64,000 nucleotides of DNA from Hermatobates lingyangjiaoensis (lineage: Eukaryota; Arthropoda; Insecta; Hemiptera; Hermatobatidae). This document shows positions 55,270 to 64,000 of this stretch, in pieces. The position numbers and the translations under genes are program-made. The DNA lies in NCBI GenBank assembly GCA_026182355.1, contig JAPFBL010000223.1:713001-777000 (forward strand), in the 5' to 3' direction. The notes under the pieces are model-generated. The model was not told the DNA's origin. It searched no databases and saw nothing but the letters and a program-made list of their open reading frames with translations. Position 1 is the first letter of the stretch; every line of letters begins with the position of its first letter.

Positions 55270-55470
55270 TCAACTTAACACTCCTGAATAAATAGTGTTC
55301 AAATTGGTAATGTCACTTCTATGATTAACTGAACTTAGATCTTTTTTAATATATAGCATTTCGAGGGTCTTTCTTCTTTGCTCATCTTGTTCTTTATCTA
55401 CTATAATTGCTTCTTCAAAATCGAACATGTGACCTTCGTTTAAGGCATGGAATGCTAAAGCATTCCATTT
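55270..55470 (-). pseudogene. PLE ORF C-terminal fragment
   Basis: NALAFHALNEGHMFDFEEAI, then EQRRKTLEMLYIKKD to stop TGA at 55270-55272. The 'A...H......FDFE...........R...E...I' layout follows the GIY-YIG domain in Penelope-type proteins. It joins a family C end at about 55485. Confidence 0.6.
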
Positions 55471-56429
55471 TTTAAAAAAATAAAAACCGAAACGTCGGCA
55501 TTGAGAGTTTGATTTTGATCCTGGAAAATTGACCGAATCCCGATTACATTATACACCTATATATATATATATATATATATTAAAATCATATTCATTCCAC
55601 ATGTTCTGATACAAAAACATAACTGATACAGGAAACTTCCCGACTATTTAGTCCCAAAAGACAGTTATGAAAGTTTGGTAAGAAATATAGTTTTGTTTTT
55701 AAGGTATTGTAAGATTTGCTTTTTTACATTGAAATGTTTAATTATGTTTCATTGGAGTTTATTGAACCATGTGATACGCTGAAAAACGTGATTTCTCAAA
55801 ACGTGATTCGAATCTTACCTGTTTTATAATTCCTTGATTTTTATTCAGCCAATCAATGGAATTTAATGTTATTTAATGAATGATTGTTAGAAATTGATGA
55901 AGATTGCCGTGAATATCCCTTCTAATTACTTTTAATTTGGCATTGTTGTAAATCTGCAAAGAGCTATAATGATACAAGACTGTTCAAGGTCAGTTCCTAA
56001 TTTACATGACTGCAAGGCATTCGTTTGCTCAGAGGGTATTATTCTTAGTTTAATCATTTCACAGATTTTTCATTAATTAAGAAATTAATGAAACATTTCC
56101 TTACGAAATTTATACAAAAATAATTGTATTGAGTTGTTAAAGAATTAGCCCCTTCAAACTTGTCTACTAACAGAATTTCTTTTCTTGAGATTTGTCATTC
56201 TCTGCATTGGTTTCCTTAAATTTAATATCTGATACATTTAAAGAACAAATATTGAAATTGGGAAACACACATTCAGTTGGTAGATTAAACATTTTATTGT
56301 TTTACTAAATCATTAATCATGAAATGAATTGATTTTGATTGTCACATTTTCATGTTTAGATCCCATGGGTTCATTTTTGATATTTTCAAGATGATTAGAT
56401 GTTTGTATGTGAATCTGTATGAGTTATGG

Positions 56430-57125
56430 TGATCGGGACTTTCTTTGAACATCTGACTCCGACTCCGGGATATTTGAAGGGATCGACTCCGGGATATTTG
56501 AAGAGTCCATCTCCGACTTCGAGATATTAGAAAGGACCGTGTTTGTATGTGAATATGTATCATGGTGGTGAGTTGGTACTTTGAACATCCGAGTCTTGAA
56601 TATTTTCAAGAGTCCGCCTCCGACTCCGAGATATTTGAAGGGACCACTCCGGGATATTTTGAAGAGTCGCCTCCGACTCCGGGATATTTGAAGGGATCTA
56701 CTCCGGGATATTTGAAGAGTCCATCTCCGACTTCGAGATATTAGAAAGGACCGTGTTTGTATGTGAATATGTATCATGGTGGGAGTTGGTACTTTGAACA
56801 TCCGACTCTGGAATATTTCAAGAGTCCGCCTCCGACTCCGAGATATTTGAAGGGACCACTCCGGGATATTTGAAGAGTCCGCCTCCGACTCCGGGATATT
56901 TGAAGAGATCGACTCCGGGATATTTGAAGAGTCCATCTCCGACTTCGAGATATTAGAAAGGACCGTGTTTGTATGTGAATATGTATCATGGTGGGAGTTG
57001 GTACTTTGAACATCCGACTCTGGAATATTTCAAGAGTCCGCCTCCGACTCCGAGATATTTGAAGGGACCACTCCGGGATATTTGAAGAGTCCGCCTCCGA
57101 CTCCGGGATATTTGAAGGCTCCTAC
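56430..57125. repeat. Higher-order minisatellite, about 212-bp period
   Basis: The marker 'agttggtactttgaacatcc' recurs at 56571, 56784 and 56996. Each higher-order unit is built from ~21-36-bp sub-repeats of 'ctccgactccgggatatttg'. GACTCC content recalls the hAT-like MITE at 20.75-21.18 kb. Frames through it are repeat artefacts. Confidence 0.88.
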
Positions 57126-57553
57126 TCTGACTCGTTAATAATAACCTGATATTTATACATATATCATTTTCGTTTTGTAAGTTATGTATGAACCAAAATG
57201 GCACTTTATCAATCCCAAGTGAATCATTAACCTAATTTTAAAGTCATAAATAACACTCTGGCTGTAGCTTATACCTTTTTGTCTTCTTTTTATCAACTTT
57301 ATTGTAAAAAAAAAATGTATGAAGTAGCTCAATGCTGATTGTTTATGATGTAAAATTATTATAATATAATTTCCGTACACATTATTCTAGCATAGTCTAG
57401 TAGTCATAACAAATTCATAGTTAAAATAAAAAAAAAATCTCACATTCCCTGGCCTCGTTCATTTTGGTCTGCATAATTTCTCTGCAACCAAAGCAACCAT
57501 GTTCAAATATGGCGGGCAGATATATACAAACATATAGCTACCCTGTGTCAATC

Positions 57554-57835
57554 GATAGGAAGATAACCTAATGAACCAGAGTTAACTTAAACAGATGGGT
57601 TTAGCATGCGCATCCGGAATAGGAGACGATGTGAATACTTGGGCCAATCCTAGAGATGCCTGAAGTACTCCCCAAAGATAGGAAGATAACCTAATGAATT
57701 AGAGTTAGACAGAACGTAAACTGATGGGTTCAGCATGCGCATCCTGAAAAGGAGACGATGTGAATACTTGGGCCCAATCCTGGCAATGCCTGAAGTACTT
57801 CCCAAGGATATGAACAAAACCTAAGGAACCAGAGT
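57554..57835. repeat. Tandem repeat, about 123-130 bp, 2.2 copies
   Basis: Units start near 57554, 57677 and 57807 ('gataggaagataacctaatg', 'agcatgcgcatcc', 'ggagacgatgtgaatacttg', 'tgcctgaagtact'). Confidence 0.8.
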
Positions 57836-58127
57836 AAGGTATGAGATAAAGCTCCCGATAGAGTGACGCTGATGGATATCAATCACGTCCTGATCGTATA
57901 TCAATCAGTTCACGTGGTATCACGTGAGCGCCTCACGGTCCACATGTCTCTTCCTCGTGGACACATACCATACCCCACCTTCCTCACCCTCCCCCATCCT
58001 TACAATTAGAAACAACCATGAAGACATTTCAAACGTCCATCGGATCTTTATATTCTAAATAAACAAATTTAAAATAAAATATATTAACTTCTCAAGTGGA
58101 GAAAAATCCACGCAAAATGTGGATAAT

Positions 58128-58520
58128 GTGAAGACGTAATTTTTGAAACTACTTCTCTCGACAACGTTTCGAATTTATGTCTTCTTCAGAGCTACAATTA
58201 GCATATTACTACTACAATTTTTTTTATTGTTTACATTTTAAATTTTAAAATGAACGCTAGTGAAAGTATGAAAAAGAAGGATAGTGTAATAGAAAGGTAG
58301 TTGAATGATAAATGTGGTATTACAACTGTGGATTTTCACATTGTTATATTTTTTTTTAAATTATTTCAGAAGTAATATCATTCTGTTACCCTTCATTTAT
58401 AAATGTAATATGCAAGCAATGAACAAATTATAGTAGAAATGTGCTAATTGTAAAAAACATGTAGCCCGGAAGAAGACATATGTGGAAACGTCGGTGAGAG
58501 AAGTATTTCAATCATAAGTT
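58128..58520. repeat. Inverted PLE-like repeat
   Basis: Left end 'gacaacgtttcgaatttatg'/'tcttcttcagagctac' faces right end 'gtagcccggaagaagacata'/'gtggaaacgtcggtgagaga'. Minus core at left is CTGAAGA, A, GACATAAATTC, GAAACGTTGTC. Confidence 0.65.
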
Positions 58521-59099
58521 CTAAGCTCTCAAAAACCTTTTATGAATATTGGATAAGGAATCCAAATCATGATGAATATAAGTATTATTAAGTCTTTAAG
58601 ACTGATCACACAAACAGCTTATTGAAATTTCAGTTTCACTGAAATATGCAGACTAGAAGAAATTGTGTTGGTTGCAAGGCGTAGGAAGTTAAAGCCAAAT
58701 AAATACCTTGGACATTGTAAACCTGTTAGCATCGAGGCCAGTTTTTATTACGCAAGTGATATTTGAATTACCTTCAAGTGATAACATTATCAGCTAATTA
58801 CAATCCATTTGCATCGTATTTAAATTCAAATTTGATTTATTCCTTTAAATTGAAATTAAAAAGACAATACAATGTAGACAACAGACAAATAAAAATCTAA
58901 AAGTATCAAATCGTCGAAAAAGAAATGGTTTCAAACTGTTATCACAATGGTGATAAAGTCAGGGAACTTGAAAGAAAAAAACAGTTACCCATTTTTAATG
59001 AATATTACACCCGAACTGATAATAATATGCGATTTCTAACCTTTCTTTTTACTATTTTAAGCTAAACTGTGCATATAATAAAGAATTTATGTATATCAA

Positions 59100-59400
59100 G
59101 TCTTGAGTTTTAGAAAGGCATGCTTTTTATTCTTTCAGTTATAACTGAATAAATGGTACAAAATATAATAAGGAAACAGAAGATGACCATACTCAGTTGA
59201 TACAGACACACATCCTTGGGTATGTACATCTCTGTTTCCTTATTTTATTCTGTAGATAACTCTCTGATGTCTTTGTATTTTTTTGTTTTGTGCTTTACGA
59301 AGAACACTACGTGTTCGAAACTCGGTTTCGAAACTTCTATATGTGGAGACTATTCCAGTAAATTGTTTACTCTTCAGTGAGTAAATACCACATAATAACT
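59100..59400 (+). repeat. Family G partial copy
   Basis: 'gataactctctgatgtcttt', 'gaagaacactacgtgttcga', 'atgtggagactattccag' match family G in plus orientation. Confidence 0.6.
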
Positions 59401-59694
59401 GATTGTACTACCTTAGAAATTTAGTTTATATTCGAAATATTTTTTTTTTATTTTTTTTCTGTGTTTCTGGATATAATATATATATAAGACAAAATTTTAC
59501 TTTCTCACTAAAAATGCGTGAATGTGAGAGAGAGTATTTTGTATTTTTGTACATCTATTTATGTATTTATGAGATCTATTTTGTATTTTTTGTATATTTT
59601 GTATTCTATGATGTGAATTTGTATTTTGTATTATACAATAAGGACCTGAAGAAGAACACTATATGCTCGAAGAGCTCTGTTTGATCTCTTTTTG

Positions 59695-59822
59695 CTTTTT
59701 TACTTTACTATAAATAAAGTGTATAGTGTATAGTAATTGTGAAAAAAATTCAGTGTTGCGATTTTGACGGATTTAAATATTTTGAGGTCCCCAAAGTCAT
59801 TTTATGACGTTTTTTTCGATGA

Positions 59823-59865
<43 letters not shown>

Positions 59866-60175
59866 CATCTATCTCTTTGTGTATGTGTGGGTGGGTGGAT
59901 GGGTGAGTGTGTATCTGTGTAGACGCTACTGTCCAGAATCTTTGATCGATCAAATTGATATTTTACACAAAAATGGGCCTCATAGTGTAGATGAGTTTGG
60001 GAGCAATTATGCATGATGGTAAAGTCACTTTGTTGGCCAGAATGTGTTTTTAGATTATTTTTTTTTTCTCCTAAACTCTACTAACTCTAGAGTCTTGAAA
60101 ATTTTGGACTATCTTTGAAGCTAGAAAAACAATACCTGAAAAAATCTGAAATGTTTCGTATTTTTGGATCTTAAT
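59695..60175 (+). repeat. Interspersed repeat R2, copy 2
   Basis: Ordered matches to 9700-10150. A (CT)n tract (59825-59860) sits where copy 1 has (GT)n. Confidence 0.65.
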
Positions 60176-60179
60176 AAAC

Positions 60180-61590
60180 TGAATTTGTAATGATTATTTA
60201 TTTGAGGACATTAGGAAAGAGGCCTTAATGGAGATGTTATCTCACTTTATAAAGATTTTAATACTAGAGGAAGTAGTGTTCATTTCAGTTTAGCATTGAC
60301 CTTTGGCATTTGTTAACAGTAAATAGCTCAATATCCTGCCAGAACAAAGACATGTATATAACCATTATGGATATATACATTGTCTTCTGTACCGTGATAT
60401 ACTAACAAAACATATTTTTCTGTTTCATTGATACACTTCCTTTCTGTATTATTTTTCAATAGACTATTCATGCGTGAGATAAAATACTTATCGCAAAAGT
60501 GCTAATAAGCAAAATTAAAAGTATGAGTTGATTACTTTGTAGCGAATTTTTAAATTATTAATGAGGTCATTTGGAGGCTTGAAATGTGGTTAGTATGTAC
60601 CATAATATACGAAGTTAAGCTATGTCAAACCGATACATTAGAATTTAGAATACATTAGAATTTATTGCGATTTACTCATTTACGAAGCATTGAAATTAAC
60701 ATGAAAATAAATATTCCCCCTCCCCCTCCCAAATGCCTGTTATTAGTTTATTTTTTGATCAGAAAAGGTTAATTAGAAAAAATAAACCAAAACTGTATAT
60801 GTTATAGGAACAATAAAAAAAGCTTGGCTAATTTGGTCGTAAAACACAGTGTCTTTCAGTTTAATGGTACCTATTACCTTTGTACGAAAAGGTACTGAAA
60901 TGGGCACAATTATAGTTCTTATCTTTACAAACAGTTCATGGATAACTTGGTACAAAGTTTCCTTGCCAGTTGTCAATTTCTTCTTCACCTATATTCCCGT
61001 TACTTTGGAATCATTTTCTTTATTTGGCTCCATCATAAACATGAGTTAGCTCTTTTACTGCTGGCATTCGATTCTAATCTTCCATTTCTTTTATCCATCA
61101 GAATTATTTCATTTCTCAATGTTGATGCCTCTCTTGATAATGACCTCTTCTCAACCTCCGTTCAAATTAATCCCACAAATGCACATCAGTAGCATCGTTA
61201 CAACTCCCTATTACCCCTAATATCAAGAGGCCATTCCTAGATCATGTTTACAGTTTTTTTTTTACTAATTCGTATACACCAAATGCCTAAATAATTGTCT
61301 GGGCCATAGATTTTGTCTTAACTATTTTTTAGTTTTGAAAAATATTTTAAAAGTCATGAAAAAATGACCAATAATTTGTTCATAATCAATCCGAATCGTT
61401 ATTCTGTTTCTATTATTAGATGTTATAGCTTATTCTAACCTTCTGCATTCCCTGATATTGCATGCACTGATTGATTGCTCTCCCATTACTACCCAATACC
61501 AGTGTGGAACTATACGAAAAGGTGATATGTGAAATAAGAAACATCGAAACCACAGTAAGAACTTCAGAAGGGTTTATATAAAGGACCTCC
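60180..61590. other. No gene recognised
   Basis: AT-rich. Overlapping short frames on both strands at 60770-61190 show no known motif and no splice-consistent partner. Confidence 0.4.
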
Positions 61591-61594
61591 AACC

Positions 61595-61960
61595 GCTGCT
61601 TTGCAAGTACGCTTGGTGACCTTATCTCTACTCTTCTGATGACGGTTAAACCGAAATTTAGAGGCAGAAACATAACAAAGACTCACTTTTCAATATTTCG
61701 ACCGCCATTACGGTCTAGGTGTTACAGTTTATTTCAAGTGTAATCTGTCCTGCCGGATCGTTTCCGTTTATCATGATATATATATATAATTACGGTTGGA
61801 GACCCAACCGTTTCTGTACCAGTGCTCTTGGTTTCCCTCTCTTATCTCTCCTGAAGACGGTTCAACCCAGAATTAGAGACAGTAAGTTTGTGTTTTTGAT
61901 TTCTCTATGTTTCTTTATGTACATTGAACTGTATTTGTCCATTTCGGATCATATTTTCAT
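61595..61960 (+). repeat. PLE ends of families B and E
   Basis: Two family B pieces: 'gcttggtgacc'...CTGATGACGG, TTAAACCGAAATTTAGAG (61600-61665) and 'accgtttctgtaccagtgct'...CTGAAGACGGTTCAACCCAG (61795-61885). Between them is a minus family E end ('tttcgaccgccattacggtc'). Confidence 0.6.
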
Positions 61961-62339
61961 CGAAAAAGTGTATATATATAATTATATACATGTGACATTA
62001 CACTCTAATGTATAAATATCTATACTTTAGTCGTAACCTTAGCCCAGTGATGGTCTACGGGACCGAAACATCTTGTTGTTTTATTTAAAGTAATATTTAG
62101 TTAGTTACTAAATAGTGTTAGATATAAATAGTGTCAGAATGTGTATATATGAAAGAAAAAGTTTGAGCCAGTTGATTTTTTTATTCCCCGAGCAAATCAG
62201 AAGAGCATGCAGGAGATTAGAGAAACTCTCTAAAAAGGTAACCATGCATGAAATTGGCATACAATTTTTAGAAACATATATATATATATATATATACTTT
62301 AAAAACGGAAAGTCGATTCAAACTGGATAGAAACAAGTT

Positions 62340-62520
62340 CAAAAACCCTGGGTTGCCAGAACGACGGTCTCCTGCAGTTGCGTTCTGGTGTGCTTGCTTT
62401 CCCACTCTCTTTTCACCCGATGACGGATTATCCGAAAATTTGAGTTAGTAAGTGTTTCTCTTTCTCTGTGTAATACTACTCTTCGTTTTTGAACTTATAT
62501 ATATATATATAAGTGTTGAG
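62340..62520 (+). repeat. Diverged family B-like end
   Basis: CCGATGACGGATTATCCGAA then AATTTGAGTTAGTAAGTGTT, followed by (TA)n. Stem GGAU/AUCC is intact while the first core base is changed. Confidence 0.5.
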
Positions 62521-62522
62521 GT

Positions 62523-62765
62523 TATTTGTAATGCTATCTTATTAGTCTAGTCGAAGGTGTTGTCCGGTTAACATTGTTGTTCCTTTAAATAATGTAAATT
62601 TCATTTTCTTAGTTAAAAAATTCTTACTTCTGCCTATGAAAAAGGTTTTAAATAAAACCGAAACGTTGGCAACGAGAGTTTGATTTTTTATCCTGGAAAA
62701 TTGACCGAACCCCGATTAGAGAACACACCTATTCTATCTAACGGTCGATATATTATTGAATCTGT
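62523..62765 (+). repeat. Family C single arm
   Basis: Near-identical to the right arm of the 23741-24152 palindrome ('agtctagtcgaaggtgttgt'...'ccgattagagaacacaccta') and continues into 'gtcgatatattattgaatct', matching sequence left of that palindrome. (TA)n follows. Confidence 0.75.
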
Positions 62766-62799
62766 TATATATATATATATAAATTAGATTTTTCAAAAG

Positions 62800-63440
62800 A
62801 ACACACAGAAAAGAAATCACTGAAACTCACTTCTATATTTCGATGTCCTCGTCGTCTAGGGACCTAGTAAGCCTACGGAGGGTTAGAGGGGAGGAAGTTA
62901 GACCGGTGGTATTCATAAAATTCCGTGGAAAATTGTCATAAAATTTATATTGGTCAAACTGATAAATCTTTAAAGACACATGTAAAACAACACCAATACT
63001 ATGTAAATAGACAGGAAAAAAGTAGCGCCTTATTTTGTACATAAATAATGAAATCATCATATTGATTGGACCGGTGCTAAATTTATTACCTATGAAAAAT
63101 GGATCTTGTTAAGAAGTATTATCGAATCTTGTCTGATTAAATTTAATAGATCAAATATTATAGACATTAGTAACTGGCTTTTCAAACTTGTTTCCTTCTT
63201 GACGAGGGCAACAGCCTCATCGAAGAGGGTTGACACTAGCCGAGTTTAATATTTTTTCTTACTGTACTCGTTTGTTTACCTCAACATCCCTCTCTGGACT
63301 ATTGTTCTTTCGTGCACTTTACACCCATCAAAATACCACTCTTCCCTCCCAGTTCTTTGAACCCCTCACCATGATGTTTCTGCATCTTGTGTTCGACTTT
63401 TTGACTTTGATAAAGACCGCTTGTTACGGTTGAACAATCA
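62800..63440. repeat. PLE-like mosaic
   Basis: Starts with a minus end related to 44765-44900 ('tatatttcgatgtcctcgtc'), an intermediate with short open frames, then a family F arm (63197-63440) resembling the 26.85-27.1 kb arm ('cctcatcgaagagggttgac', 'aaaataccactcttccctcc'). Confidence 0.5.
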
Positions 63441-63490
63441 TAGTTTTAAATCATTGGTTGTTCAATCCGTAATTGTGTTGTATTTACTCA

Positions 63491-63770
63491 TTCTGAGGTA
63501 AAATGGATAAACAAGCAAAAGTCTCCACACAAATAAAGTTTTATTCAACAGCAACAACGCGTTTCGAACATTTGTGTTCATCATCAGGAAGACACCAAGG
63601 ATGTGGTGCTGAAGGGTTAGTCCAGTGAAAACAACTGGAACAAACCTTCAGCACCACATCCTTGGTGTCTTCCTGATGATGAACACAAATGTTCGAAACG
63701 CGTTGTTGCTGTTGAATAAAACTTTATTTGTGTGGAGACTTTTGCTTGTTTATCCATTTTACCTCAGAAT
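63491..63770. repeat. Family D palindrome with intact hammerhead-like cores
   Basis: Arms 63491-63617 and about 63642-63770 are reverse complements. Each has CTGATGA, T, stem GAACA/UGUUC, GAAACGCGUU (63673 onward on +; 63547-63592 on -). Confidence 0.85.
63670..63710 (+). ncRNA. Hammerhead-ribozyme-like motif, family D
   Basis: CTGATGA core, one extra T, a five-pair stem II with loop CAAA, GAA, a two-pair stem III AC/GU and triplet GUU. This is the best-looking core in the window. Stem I pairing across the open ends is weak, as in dimer-type PLE hammerheads. Confidence 0.55.
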
Positions 63771-63813
63771 CTTAGTTTTTTTTCCCCCATTTCGTATTGT
63801 GGTTTGAAAATGT

Positions 63814-63814
<1 letters not shown>

Positions 63815-63844
<30 letters not shown>

Positions 63845-63864
63845 AATTCAATAATATATCAACC

Positions 63865-63920
<56 letters not shown>
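63815..63920. repeat. (TA)n microsatellite
   Basis: Two long (TA)n runs separated by 'aattcaataatatatcaacc', which matches sequence beside the family C palindrome. Confidence 0.9.
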
Positions 63921-64000
63921 TTCGGCAGCAAGTCCTCTTTCAAGCATGTATTATTGACTTTGATGGCAGGTTCTGCATTCACGATTTTCTTACTTATAGC

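Noticed and set aside
56342..57204. Ser/Arg-rich repeat proteins in several frames
   Set aside because: Frames follow the minisatellite on either strand; there is no start context or splice partner.
60773..61192. Membrane-protein-like ORFs
   Set aside because: Hydrophobic composition follows from T-rich DNA; opposing frames overlap and no homology is recognised.

Overview
The window is nuclear DNA from an invertebrate animal. It is AT-rich, has GT-AG introns and AATAAA poly(A) signals, and carries two conserved animal genes buried in a very dense load of mobile DNA. The species cannot be named from sequence alone. Abundant Penelope-like elements (PLEs), mariner and Jockey-type LINE remnants and a tRNA-derived SINE would fit an arthropod, possibly a chelicerate, but this is a low-confidence guess.

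Left part (about 1.3-29.3 kb): two complete, convergently transcribed genes. GLRX3 (glutaredoxin-3/PICOT, + strand, 6 coding exons, 321 aa) runs 1358-9275. FIGNL1 (fidgetin-like 1 AAA ATPase, - strand, 12 coding exons, 635 aa) runs 28971-10897. All exon junctions listed are phase-consistent and rebuild full-length proteins, so both genes look intact. GLRX3 handles cytosolic [2Fe-2S] clusters. FIGNL1 is a RAD51-interacting recombination regulator. I see no functional link between them beyond adjacency. Their introns hold PLE palindromes, a fold-back mariner, a Helitron, hAT elements, LINE and SINE pieces and tandem repeats.

Right part (about 29.3-64 kb): a gene desert with no coding exon I can support. 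It holds two LINE ORF2 tails, PLE ORF C-terminal fragments, a hAT element with a perfect 8-bp target duplication, several SINE copies (one split by an unidentified ~403-bp insertion with a 17-bp target duplication), minisatellites and (TA)n/(TC)n tracts. A possible non-coding first exon with a strong splice donor lies near 37.43 kb.

The dominant structural theme is head-to-head (palindromic) repeats derived from PLE termini, many next to (TA)n tracts. At least seven unrelated repeat families share a compact motif, CUGANGA + one extra base + stem II + GAAA, which matches the core of the minimal hammerhead ribozymes described in PLEs. One perfect 412-bp palindrome sits about 20 bases downstream of a FIGNL1 splice donor.
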